64,000 nt of DNA, taken from Chelativorans sp. Marseille-P2723 (lineage in GTDB: Bacteria; Pseudomonadota; Alphaproteobacteria; Rhizobiales; Rhizobiaceae). Below, one piece after another: positions 19,350 through 27,765 of this stretch; position 1 is the stretch's first letter; the number at the start of each line of letters is the position of its first letter. The translations under genes were made by a program, and so were the position numbers. Under the pieces are notes generated by a model. That model had not been told where the DNA came from and searched no databases. It saw nothing but the letters and a program-made list of their open reading frames with translations. The DNA is taken from assembly GCF_902809845.1 (NCBI RefSeq), contig NZ_CADDWI010000013.1:682001-746000 (forward strand), read 5' to 3'.

Positions 19350-20963
19350 ATGCCTGTCTCCCCTCCCCATCTGGTGATAGCACCGATCATTATCCCCCTT
19401 GCGCTCGGTGCCCTAATGCTTTTCTTCGAGGACCGCGAGCGGCGACTGAAGCTCGCGCTGTCCCTCGTCTCTGTGGCGACCCTCCTGGCCGTTTCAATCT
19501 CGCTTCTGATGCGCGTGCATTTCGATGCGCAGCCGGTGATGGCGGTCTATCTGCTTGGTAACTGGCCGGCGCCGATTGCCATCAACCTGGTGGCAGACCG
19601 GTTCTCGGTTGTCATGCTCTTGCTGACGGCAACGCTGGCGCTGCCGGCTCTCCTTTTCGCGGCTGAGCGTTGGGAGCGGGCGGGCGCGCATTTTTATTCG
19701 CTGTTCCAGTTTCTGCTGGTCGGCCTCAATGGCGCTTTTCTTACTGGCGATCTATTCAATCTCTTCGTGTTCTTCGAAGTATTGCTGGCAGCTTCATACG
19801 GGCTCGCCCTTCATGGGGGAGGGCCGCTAAGGGTTCGAGCGGGGCTCCACTATATCGCCGTCAATCTTGTGGCATCGCTGATCTTCCTGATCGGGATAGC
19901 GATGGTGTTCGGAGCCACCGGGAGCCTCAACATGGCGGAGATCGCCATGAGGGCGGAGGGGCTGGAAGGTTTTGCCCAGCCTGCGCTCTATGCTGGGCTA
20001 GCACTGGTCGCCCTTGTCTTCTTGGTGAAAGCGGGCATGTGGCCACTTAGCTTCTGGCTTGTGCCAGCCTACTCCGCCGCGGCTGGGCCGGTTTCGGCCA
20101 TTTTTGCCGTGCTCTCCAAGGTTGGGGTCTATGCACTGTTGCGGCTCGCCCTGCTTCTGCCGGGTGAGGGAGCAGCCTTCGGTTCAACGCTCATCTTCAT
20201 CGGCGGCGTAGGGACGCTTACCTTCTCCTGCCTCGGTGTGCTCGCCTCCCAGTCGCTGAAACGGGCCGCTGCCTATTTTATCTTGATGTCCTCAGGGACG
20301 CTGCTTGCAGCCTTCGGCATTTCCCACCCGGCAGGTACGGCCGGTGCGCTGTTCTATCTCATCAGCTCCACCCTGGCGGTTGGCGGCTTTTTCCTGCTGG
20401 TGGAGCTATTGGAGCGTGAACAGGATACCGCATCGGAAGTGCTGGCGGTAACGCTGGAAGCCTACGGAGAAGGCGAAGAAGAGGACGAAGAAGAGGAGGT
20501 TGGCCAGATCATGCCGGGAGCGCTTGCAGTGCTCGGCGTGGCCTTCGGCCTCCTTGCGCTCGTCCTGATCGGATTCCCACCGCTTTCCGGCTTCCTGTCG
20601 AAATTTGCCATCCTGACGGCTATTCTTGGTCCGGGAGCGGAGGAACTGGCAGGGCAATCCACCATGCGCAATATTCTTGCGAGCTTTCTGATCATCTCCG
20701 GAGTGGTGGCGCTCATAGCACTTACACGCACGGGCATTCGTACCTTCTGGGCGCCAGTCGAACCCTTCAACCCGCGGGTTACGGTCCTTGAAACTGCGCC
20801 TATCCTGTTCCTGGTCGCCGCCCTGGTAGTACTCTCCGTCATGACCGGTCCGGTAATGGAGCTGCTGCTGGCCACGGCGGAAGACCTACACCAGCCCAGC
20901 CGGTACCTGGACGCGGTGCTGGGAGCGGAGCGCGTACAACCTTCTTCCGAGAGGGGACCATGA
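19350..20963 (+). CDS. mnhD: Mrp antiporter subunit D
   Basis: A 537-residue NuoM/N-like membrane protein with about 14 helices. The proton-channel motif VFLVKAGMWPLSFWLVPAY carries the conserved lysine. A GGAAGGAGGG ribosome-binding site precedes the ATG at 19350. It has an acidic hydrophilic insertion (EGEEEDEEEEV) at about residues 374-385, between two helices, where relatives have shorter acidic stretches. The stop overlaps mnhE by 4 bases. Confidence 0.94.
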   Translation: MPVSPPHLVIAPIIIPLALGALMLFFEDRERRLKLALSLVSVATLLAVSISLLMRVHFDAQPVMAVYLLGNWPAPIAINLVADRFSVVMLLLTATLALPALLFAAERWERAGAHFYSLFQFLLVGLNGAFLTGDLFNLFVFFEVLLAASYGLALHGGGPLRVRAGLHYIAVNLVASLIFLIGIAMVFGATGSLNMAEIAMRAEGLEGFAQPALYAGLALVALVFLVKAGMWPLSFWLVPAYSAAAGPVSAIFAVLSKVGVYALLRLALLLPGEGAAFGSTLIFIGGVGTLTFSCLGVLASQSLKRAAAYFILMSSGTLLAAFGISHPAGTAGALFYLISSTLAVGGFFLLVELLEREQDTASEVLAVTLEAYGEGEEEDEEEEVGQIMPGALAVLGVAFGLLALVLIGFPPLSGFLSKFAILTAILGPGAEELAGQSTMRNILASFLIISGVVALIALTRTGIRTFWAPVEPFNPRVTVLETAPILFLVAALVVLSVMTGPVMELLLATAEDLHQPSRYLDAVLGAERVQPSSERGP

Positions 20964-21445
20964 GAGCGATCATCCCCTATCCATTGCTGACAGTTTCACT
21001 TGTTCTCATGTGGCTGCTGCTCAGTGGCTTTACACCCGGTCATCTTGTTCTGGCGGTGATTGTCGCGATGGGCGCGAACTATGCGTTGCGCGCCCTGGGT
21101 GAGGAGAGCCCCCGCTTCGGCCGGTGGGCTGCCATACCGGAACTTTTTTTCATCGTTCTCTACGATATCATACGGTCTAATATCGCGGTGGCAGGGATAT
21201 TGCTGTCGCTTACCCCGCGCCCGCGGACATCGGGCTTCATCCAGATGCCGCTGCGGCTTACCCATCCCATGGGGCTTGCCGTTCTTGCCGTCATCATCAC
21301 AAGTACACCTGGCACGGCCTGGTTCGACTATAGTGCCTCCCGCCGCGAGCTGATCATCCATGTATTCGACCTGGTGGATGAGGAGGAGTGGATTGCACTG
21401 ATCGCCAACCGATATGAGAGGCTCCTGCTGGAGATCTTCGAATGA
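20960..21445 (+). CDS. mnhE: Mrp antiporter subunit E
   Basis: A 161-residue protein with two or three N-terminal helices and a cytoplasmic tail. The motif [26 protein letters not shown] is typical of MnhE/PhaE. It is required for assembly of the Mrp complex. It overlaps both neighbours by 4 bases. Confidence 0.93.
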   Translation: MRAIIPYPLLTVSLVLMWLLLSGFTPGHLVLAVIVAMGANYALRALGEESPRFGRWAAIPELFFIVLYDIIRSNIAVAGILLSLTPRPRTSGFIQMPLRLTHPMGLAVLAVIITSTPGTAWFDYSASRRELIIHVFDLVDEEEWIALIANRYERLLLEIFE

Positions 21446-21723
21446 GTGCACTGATCATCATCATCACGGTATGGATTGCCCAAAGCGCGCTCGCGCTTGC
21501 CATGTGCCTCTGCGTGTACCGGATGGTGCGCGGGCCCCGCGCGCAGGACCGCATTCTGGCGCTGGACGCACTTTATGTCTGCGGGATGCTTCAGCTTCTG
21601 GCATTCGGCGTGCGCACTGGCAGCACCGTCTATTTTGAGGTTTCGCTGCTCATCGGTACACTCGGATTCGTCTCGACCGTTTCGCTGGCAAAGTTCCTCA
21701 TGCGCGGGGAGGTGATCGAGTGA
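21442..21723 (+). CDS. mnhF: Mrp antiporter subunit F
   Basis: A 93-residue protein with three helices and the MnhF signature [17 protein letters not shown]. It is a small integral subunit of the Mrp antiporter. Start and stop each overlap the neighbouring gene by 4 bases. Confidence 0.93.
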   Translation: MSALIIIITVWIAQSALALAMCLCVYRMVRGPRAQDRILALDALYVCGMLQLLAFGVRTGSTVYFEVSLLIGTLGFVSTVSLAKFLMRGEVIE

Positions 21724-22112
21724 CGATCGATTTTTCGGCAGTACCTCTCTGGGCAGCAATTCTGGGATCGGCTTTTCTGCTTCTGGGTGCCGGCCTCAGC
21801 CTCATCGGAACCTTTGGTCTTGTTCGCCTGCAAACCTTTTATGAACGAATCCATGCCCCCACACTCGGCACCAGTTGGGGGACGGCCGGAATGGTGATGG
21901 GCTCCATGATCATCTTCTCGGCGGCAACCGGCCGCCCGGTTCTCCACCATATTCTGATCGGCATCTTCGTCACCGTGACGACACCCATCACGTTGATGAT
22001 GCTCGGCCGTGCCACGCTTTATCGGGACAGGTCGGAGGGAAATTCATCGCCGCTTGTAAAGGGCGATCAAGCACTTCTGCAGGAACAGAATTCTGAGGGC
22101 GGAGCGTCATGA
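21720..22112 (+). CDS. mnhG: Mrp antiporter subunit G
   Basis: A 130-residue protein with three helices, carrying [19 protein letters not shown] and the [12 protein letters not shown] motif of MnhG. It is the last canonical subunit of the antiporter. The stop overlaps the ATG of the following EIIA-like gene by 4 bases, the same junction used between the true subunits. Confidence 0.93.
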   Translation: MTIDFSAVPLWAAILGSAFLLLGAGLSLIGTFGLVRLQTFYERIHAPTLGTSWGTAGMVMGSMIIFSAATGRPVLHHILIGIFVTVTTPITLMMLGRATLYRDRSEGNSSPLVKGDQALLQEQNSEGGAS

Positions 22113-22558
22113 ACTGGCGGGAATTCATCAGCCCAGCGCGAATAGCTGTTGGCGTAGCGATAACAAGCCGGCGTGAGGCTGCTGAGCTGCTCGCAGAGTT
22201 GATCGCCAATGACCTGAATATCGAAGCAGCACCGGTGCTGGCCGCGCTGGAAGCCAGGGAAAAGCTCGGTTCGACAGCAATCGGCAAGGGAGTAGCGTTG
22301 CCTCATGCCCGAACTCCCACCGTGCGAAAGCCGGTTGGCGCGCTGCTCACCCTTAAAACTCCGGTTCCTTGTTCTACCCCGGACGGCGAGCCGGCGGACA
22401 TCTTCATTGGTTTTCTCGTGAATTCCGAGGGCGGCGATTTTAGCTTCCTGCCACCACTCTTGAAGCATTTGCGGGAAGGGCAGGTCCTGCGCGAAATAAG
22501 GCAGGCTGAAACACCCGCCGAGGCTCACGCAAGGCTTGTCTCCCCTGACCTGATCTGA
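22109..22558 (+). CDS. PTS EIIA domain protein (PtsN/EIIA-Ntr-like), coupled to the Mrp operon
   Basis: A 149-residue single-domain EIIA of the fructose/nitrogen class. The phosphorylatable histidine is His66 in GVALPHARTP, and the flanking EKLGSTAIGKG matches PtsN. No sugar permease domains are present. EIIA-Ntr proteins are known to bind and regulate potassium systems (TrkA, KdpD) according to their phosphorylation. Here the gene overlaps mnhG by 4 bases, so it is made together with a K+/Na+ antiporter. A role as phosphorylation-dependent regulator of the antiporter is an inference, but the coupling is directly visible. Confidence 0.87.
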   Translation: MNWREFISPARIAVGVAITSRREAAELLAELIANDLNIEAAPVLAALEAREKLGSTAIGKGVALPHARTPTVRKPVGALLTLKTPVPCSTPDGEPADIFIGFLVNSEGGDFSFLPPLLKHLREGQVLREIRQAETPAEAHARLVSPDLI

Positions 22559-22616
22559 CGGTTGGAAGAACCGCAGATGGCGTCGGTCACTGGCGGCGTA
22601 TCAGCCAATTCCGTAG

Positions 22617-23273
22617 TCAAGCCGGCTCGTTTGGCGGCGTCCTGACGTTCATTTGACCGGGAGCCATGGCTCCGCCGGAGACGATGAAGGCGACGGTGTC
22701 GTTCTTCGACCAGTCGAGCCAGATGAGCCGTGACGTCGGGACGATCTCGACGAAACCGGAAGTTGGATTGGGTGTAGTTGGGACATAGACGGCGGCCAGT
22801 TCCTCCCGGTCGTCAGTCGCCGGGAAGATGCGCGTGACGAAGCCGACCGCGCGCATGTGAGCGTTGGGAAATTCAATGAGGACGACGCGCTCGCCATCGG
22901 GCGTGCCGTCGCCCCGCAGTGCATCGATAAGCGTCTGGGTAGCGCCGTAGATGGTCCGCGCTAACGGAATCGCATCGATAACGCGGTTCATGAGCTGCAA
23001 TATTCTCCTTCCAATCACCGCATTTGCGGCTCTGCCGAGCAGGAACAGGAAAAGGAGTGCAAGTGTCAGCGCCACGACCGATTGAAACCATCCGGACAGA
23101 AGAAGCTCTGCCAATTCGGGCGAGGTGCGCCGCAGAGCGCCCGACAGTGCGATGGTTCCCGGCCGCCCAGCCCAGATGAGCGTGTCCACGACAAACCACA
23201 CGATCCAGATAGTGACGACGAGGGGGATGATAGTCAGCACGCCGGTTATGATGTGCCGTGTTATCCTCTGCAT
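22617..23273 (-). CDS. DUF502 membrane protein
   Basis: A 218-residue protein with two N-terminal helices (TGVLTIIPLVVTIWIVWFV and VVALTLALLFLFLLGRAA), then IPLARTIYGATQTLIDAL and a beta-rich tail with VLIEFPNAHMRAVGFVT, all typical of DUF502. Plant relatives (LCV/COV) affect vascular patterning, but the bacterial function is unknown. It is convergent with the Mrp operon and divergent from the exonuclease gene. Confidence 0.88.
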   Translation of the reverse strand: MQRITRHIITGVLTIIPLVVTIWIVWFVVDTLIWAGRPGTIALSGALRRTSPELAELLLSGWFQSVVALTLALLFLFLLGRAANAVIGRRILQLMNRVIDAIPLARTIYGATQTLIDALRGDGTPDGERVVLIEFPNAHMRAVGFVTRIFPATDDREELAAVYVPTTPNPTSGFVEIVPTSRLIWLDWSKNDTVAFIVSGGAMAPGQMNVRTPPNEPA

Positions 23274-23637
23274 CTGGCAACCCGCTTCTGTGCTTCTCTA
23301 ATGCAGCCTGTCCCCAGTGACCGACCATGATGGCCGGCCGAGAGAAAGCCCGGTGGAGCAAGAACGCGCTCTACGCACGCAGCTTGGCTCCACCCTTATG
23401 GGCTGCGTCGATTGTTTCCGGAATCTCTCCGCACGCAGCCACGTCATCGATCGATGAAGCCGTACGCGCAGACCCGATGATCGCAATAAGAACCGGCCAT
23501 TGAAAATGTTTCAAGACCGTCCGGGGCCAAAAGAGGGCGGATGTCACGGAATAGATGGGGAAGCGAGCGCAAGCGGCAGGGCGGGGGCGAAACGCAAACA
23601 TCTTCCGCTGAAGAAAAAAGAACCTATCTTCCAGCCC
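23274..23637. other. Divergent intergenic region, DUF502 / exonuclease
   Basis: A 364-bp gap between divergent genes. A ten-base direct repeat (CGCACGCAGC at 23374-23383 and 23430-23439) is the only structure noticed. It presumably holds both promoters; no SOS-type operator was recognised. Confidence 0.35.
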
Positions 23638-24651
23638 ATGGTAAAGGCGCGCGACCTGCTCCGCCCCCGTCCCGAGGGGCTTTGCTGCCCTGAAGGAGGC
23701 TTCTTCATCGATCCGGTGCGTCCCGTGGAGCGAGCGCTGATCACCCACGGCCATGCCGATCATGCGCGGGCAGGCCATGGCTCCGTTCTTGCGACGCGTG
23801 AGACGCTGGACATCATGGCTCTTCGCTATGGGCCGGACTTTGCAGGTTCGGTCCAGGAAGCCAGGCTCGGTGAAACGCTCACTATCAACGGTGTCCGCTT
23901 GACGTTCCACCCGGCCGGCCATGTGCTGGGATCGGCGCAGATAGCGTTAGAGGCGGGCGGTGGGCGCATCGTAACCTCTGGAGACTATAAGCGTACCGCC
24001 GATCCTACCTGCGCGCCCTTCGCGCCGATTCCCTGCGATGTATTCATTACGGAGGCCACCTTTGGCCTGCCGGTCTTCACTCATCCCGATCCGGCGCATG
24101 AGATCGGCCAGCTGCTTACCTCGCTGCAGCAATTTCCCGAACGGACGCACATTGTGGGCGCTTATGCTCTCGGAAAGGCGCAGCGGGTGATCGCGCTTCT
24201 GAGAGAGGCAGGATACGATCAGCCCATCTTTATTCATGGAGCGCTGGCGAAGCTTTGCGACTACTACCAGAACGCGGGCGTCGGGCTTGGCCCCCTTCAG
24301 CCCGCAACCGTGGAGGGATTGCGCGAGGCACCGCCTCCGGGCGCCATCGTGGTGGCCCCGCCAGCCGCGATTGACGACCGCTGGTCACGTCGCTTTTCCA
24401 ATCCGCTTTCCTGCTTTGCCTCGGGCTGGATGCGCATCCGCCAGAGGGTGCGCCAGCGCGGCGTGGAGCTGCCCCTCATCCTCTCAGACCATGCAGACTG
24501 GGCCGAACTGACCCAAACCATCCGCGACACTGGGGCGGAGGAAGTCTGGGTCACCCATGGGCGCGAGGAGGCGCTGGTGCGGTGGTGCGAGATCAACGCC
24601 ATTGCGGCAAGGCCCCTGCACCTGGCGGGCTACGAGGACGAGGCGGAGTAG
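23638..24651 (+). CDS. Ligase-associated DNA exonuclease (beta-CASP metallo-beta-lactamase)
   Basis: A 337-residue metallo-beta-lactamase-fold nuclease with the metal motif HGHADHARAGHG near the N-terminus, SGDYKRTADPT, and the beta-CASP histidine region SDHADWAEL toward the end. It is the exonuclease of the ligase-associated DNA damage response set, related to SNM1/Artemis. The ATG at 23638 gives the family's normal N-terminus; 46 extra upstream codons look non-coding. The stop overlaps the GTG of the ligase gene by one base. Confidence 0.9.
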   Translation: MVKARDLLRPRPEGLCCPEGGFFIDPVRPVERALITHGHADHARAGHGSVLATRETLDIMALRYGPDFAGSVQEARLGETLTINGVRLTFHPAGHVLGSAQIALEAGGGRIVTSGDYKRTADPTCAPFAPIPCDVFITEATFGLPVFTHPDPAHEIGQLLTSLQQFPERTHIVGAYALGKAQRVIALLREAGYDQPIFIHGALAKLCDYYQNAGVGLGPLQPATVEGLREAPPPGAIVVAPPAAIDDRWSRRFSNPLSCFASGWMRIRQRVRQRGVELPLILSDHADWAELTQTIRDTGAEEVWVTHGREEALVRWCEINAIAARPLHLAGYEDEAE

Positions 24652-26261
24652 TGGAACGCTTCGCCGAACTCCTCGACCGGCTCGTGCTGACGCCTTCGCG
24701 TAACGGCAAGATCAGGCTTCTTGCAGATTACTTCGCAACCGTGCCCGACCCAGATAGGGGCTATGGTCTTGCGGGCCTCACGGGCGGGCTCGACTTTCCG
24801 GCCGTGAAGCCTGCCATGCTGCGGGCACTGTTGGAAGAACGCGTTGACGCCGTGCTCTTTGCCTATTCCTACGACTATGTGGGCGATCTGGCCGAGACAG
24901 TCTCGCTCATCTGGCCCGGGAAAGAAGGTCAGGCAGTGCCACCTGATCTTTCACAGGTGGTGGAGCAGCTTTCAATGGCGAGCCGCTCGGACGCGCCCGC
25001 GGTGATGGCGAGGCTGCTCGACCGGCTGTCTCCTTCCGGCCGTTTCGCCGCCATCAAGCTTGCCACGGGCGGTTTGCGCGTCGGGGTCTCCGCGCGGCTT
25101 ACGAAGCAGGCGCTGGCCGAATTCGGAAAGGTTGAGGTACAGGAGATCGAGGAACTGTGGCACGGCCTCAATCCCCCTTACATTGGGCTTTTCGCGTGGC
25201 TGGAGGGTCGAGGGCCAAGGCCCGAAAGCGCAGCGAAAGCTCCTTTCCGGCCCGTCATGCTTTCTCATGCGATCACGGAAACCGATTTCGCTTCGATCAC
25301 ACCGGCAGATTATGCCGCTGAATGGAAGTGGGATGGCATCCGCGTTCAGGCCGTAGCCGAAGGTGGCATATGCAGGCTTTATTCGCGCACTGGCGACGAC
25401 ATTTCCGGCGCCTTCCCGGATCTATCGGAACGGCTGGATTTTGACGCCGCGCTTGATGGCGAACTGCTGGTAGGCGATCCGCGCGAGAAGACGGGCACCT
25501 TCTCTGATCTCCAGCAGCGGCTCAACCGCAAGACAGTCTCGCGAGCGATGCTGGAACGCTTTCCCGCTTTCCTACGCTGCTACGATCTGCTTTTTCTGGA
25601 AGGCCGCGACATGCGGACGCTGCCCTACACGCAGCGGCGGGAGGCTCTTCAAAGTTTCATCGCGGAGTTGCCGCCCGATCGTTTCGACCTGTCGCCGGTC
25701 GTTCCCTTCACAAGCTGGGAGGAACTCGACGGGAAGCGGCGGAACCCGCCGCATCCGGTGATCGAAGGGGTGATGCTGAAACGGAAGGATTCACCCTATT
25801 TGCCAGGCCGGCCCAAGGGGCCATGGTTCAAGTGGAAGCGCGATCCCTTCACCGTTGACGCGGTGCTCATGTATGCTCAACGCGGGCATGGCAAGAGGTC
25901 AAGCTTCTATTCCGACTACACCTTCGGCGTTTGGGAGGGCCCCGCTGATGCTCCGGTGCTGGTACCTGTAGGAAAGGCATATTTCGGCTTCACCGATGCG
26001 GAACTTCGGGAGATCGACAAGTATGTTCGCGATAACACTATAGAGCGTTTCGGCCCGGTAAGAGCCGTCCGCGCGGATCTGCACCATGGGCTTGTGATCG
26101 AGGTTGCCTTCGAAGGACTATCCCGTTCGACACGCCACAAATCAGGCATAGCCATGCGTTTTCCGCGTATTTCACGATTGAGGTGGGACAAGCCTCCTCA
26201 TGAAGCCGACAGGATAGAAACGCTTCAAGCGCTTCTGGAGGAGCGGGAGCTTCTGCTTTGA
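24651..26261 (+). CDS. ATP-dependent DNA ligase, cisplatin damage response type
   Basis: A 536-residue ATP-dependent ligase. The N-terminal DNA-binding domain is followed by the adenylation site EWKWDGIRVQ (nucleotidyl lysine near residue 226), DAALDGELLVG, EGVMLKRKDSPY, and GPWFKWKRDP before the OB-fold. It matches the ligase of the four-gene repair set implicated in repair of crosslinks and strand breaks. The GTG start at 24651 overlaps the exonuclease stop, so nuclease and ligase are co-translated. Confidence 0.92.
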   Translation: MERFAELLDRLVLTPSRNGKIRLLADYFATVPDPDRGYGLAGLTGGLDFPAVKPAMLRALLEERVDAVLFAYSYDYVGDLAETVSLIWPGKEGQAVPPDLSQVVEQLSMASRSDAPAVMARLLDRLSPSGRFAAIKLATGGLRVGVSARLTKQALAEFGKVEVQEIEELWHGLNPPYIGLFAWLEGRGPRPESAAKAPFRPVMLSHAITETDFASITPADYAAEWKWDGIRVQAVAEGGICRLYSRTGDDISGAFPDLSERLDFDAALDGELLVGDPREKTGTFSDLQQRLNRKTVSRAMLERFPAFLRCYDLLFLEGRDMRTLPYTQRREALQSFIAELPPDRFDLSPVVPFTSWEELDGKRRNPPHPVIEGVMLKRKDSPYLPGRPKGPWFKWKRDPFTVDAVLMYAQRGHGKRSSFYSDYTFGVWEGPADAPVLVPVGKAYFGFTDAELREIDKYVRDNTIERFGPVRAVRADLHHGLVIEVAFEGLSRSTRHKSGIAMRFPRISRLRWDKPPHEADRIETLQALLEERELLL

Positions 26262-26313
26262 AAGCTGGGGAGATTTCTAACGGTACCCCTACGATACCTC
26301 TTTTCCTTGAAAT

Positions 26314-27345
26314 TTACGCACCCGTTGTCGCACGCAAGGAAAAGATATCGAGTGCGCGGCCCCGACCTTCAACATCCGGAACGATGGAGATTGTCCCGCC
26401 CGAACTGGGCCGAACGTCGGGCAGCTCCACCTCAAGCAGATACTCTGACGGGTGCTCCCCCACTATATAGCGTGTACGCCCGCAGCTCCCGAGATCGCCG
26501 AAATCGCAGGAGACGGAAATCTGGGTTTCTTCGCCCTCCTGCGCCCGCGCGGTGAGGCTGAAGATTGCGCGGCGTCCGGCCAGATCTTCCAGAGTGCCCT
26601 GCCCCACATCGAAGGAAACAGCCGCGGTGGCGGATGGGGTACTCACCTTTAGAAAGGACTCGTTGTCCTCGGAAGCCGCTTCCGCCATCGCGCCGGACGG
26701 CGTGCTGACGGTGGTCGGATCATCGGGCGAGAAGATAAAGATCCAATCGTCCTCTGTCGCGGCCGTAGCCGGACGTAGCTCGGCGTCAGGGCCGGGTTCT
26801 TCGTCATCGACCCCGTGTTGGAGACCGGTTACGCTGGCCCCGCGCTCATCGGCCGATTGCAGCATGCCGCTTTGGAGTAGCCACCACCCGCCGATACCGG
26901 CCAAAGCGATCAATGCGGCGATGACGAAGAGCAACTTGAATGGACTGCGCTCACGTTCTGCCGCTGCAAGTGGCGTGCGTATTTCGCCTATTGGCAGATC
27001 GATTTCCGGGCCTCGGGAAAATTCCGCCGGCTCTTTGGCATCCTGTGGCGCTTGGCCGGGGTGCTGAACTGCCGGCTGGGCCGCAACGCGTGGGTCGGGC
27101 CGTGGCTCAGGCTCTTCAGGAGACCAGACCCCTGGCGCATCAAGGAATCCTTTCTCCACCTCGATGATGGCGGCTTTTAACTCCTCCCGCTTTTGCTGCG
27201 CCTGCTCGGGCAGCAGGTCCGGCCGCGCGTTCAGCGAGCGATCGAGCGCGGCGAGAGCCTGCCTGTAGACCTTCTCGCGAAATGCGCGATCGGCCGTGTC
27301 TCCCTTGGCCAGCGCACTGGTGATCGCTCTCTTGATTGCATGCAC
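26314..27345 (-). CDS. Hypothetical membrane-anchored protein, rhizobial type
   Basis: A 343-residue protein of no named family. The N-terminal ~75 residues are helical and charged (AFREKVYRQALAALDRSL), followed by a proline-rich linker, one membrane helix near residues 140-158 (LLFVIAALIALAGIGGWWLL), and a periplasmic part of about 180 residues rich in serine, threonine and acidic residues with a beta-sandwich look. Proteins of this layout are common beside ligase or recF loci in rhizobia, as I recall. It is convergent with the ligase gene. No catalytic motif is visible. Confidence 0.7.
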   Translation of the reverse strand: MHAIKRAITSALAKGDTADRAFREKVYRQALAALDRSLNARPDLLPEQAQQKREELKAAIIEVEKGFLDAPGVWSPEEPEPRPDPRVAAQPAVQHPGQAPQDAKEPAEFSRGPEIDLPIGEIRTPLAAAERERSPFKLLFVIAALIALAGIGGWWLLQSGMLQSADERGASVTGLQHGVDDEEPGPDAELRPATAATEDDWIFIFSPDDPTTVSTPSGAMAEAASEDNESFLKVSTPSATAAVSFDVGQGTLEDLAGRRAIFSLTARAQEGEETQISVSCDFGDLGSCGRTRYIVGEHPSEYLLEVELPDVRPSSGGTISIVPDVEGRGRALDIFSLRATTGA

Positions 27346-27765
27346 GAATAGCGCCCCCGTGTAAGTGGGGTATGGTTAACCTCAGGTGACCGCGCGATCA
27401 ACGGCATTCTGTGCCATCAAAAGCATGGCGTAGAAAACTGCTCCTTGACAGGAAAAGGGCAGCGTGGACAGCCTGTCGGCTCGGAAAAGGGGGACTATGC
27501 TGAGAACGCCTTAGCTTCCTTCCCTTGGATGCACCGGATCAGCTTCCTGCAAGGGTGCAAAGGGCACCGGGACTGGAGGCGTGACCATGGCCTCATCCAC
27601 GGCCGGCCGCCGGGTTAAGTAACATTTCGGTAGAAGCCACGGTGCCTTCCGAAAACGAAGCAGAAATGTATCTTATCCAGATTGAGACAGTTATGAGCCT
27701 GTCCGCTATCGATCCTTTCCGTCACGGGGACGGCTCGGCTGATGGGGAACGACAAGCCTGCTTGC
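27346..27765. other. Intergenic region between recF and the membrane protein gene
   Basis: This is a 420-bp stretch without a supported gene. It lies downstream of recF and upstream of the membrane-protein gene. A short palindrome (GACAGCCTGTC near 27470) is present. No terminator with a clear U-tract or RNA gene was recognised. Confidence 0.4.

Noticed and set aside
23371-23922. A minus-strand 183-codon frame between the DUF502 gene and the exonuclease.
   Set aside because: It overlaps the conserved N-terminal part of the exonuclease in antisense and has no motif or plausible ribosome-binding site.
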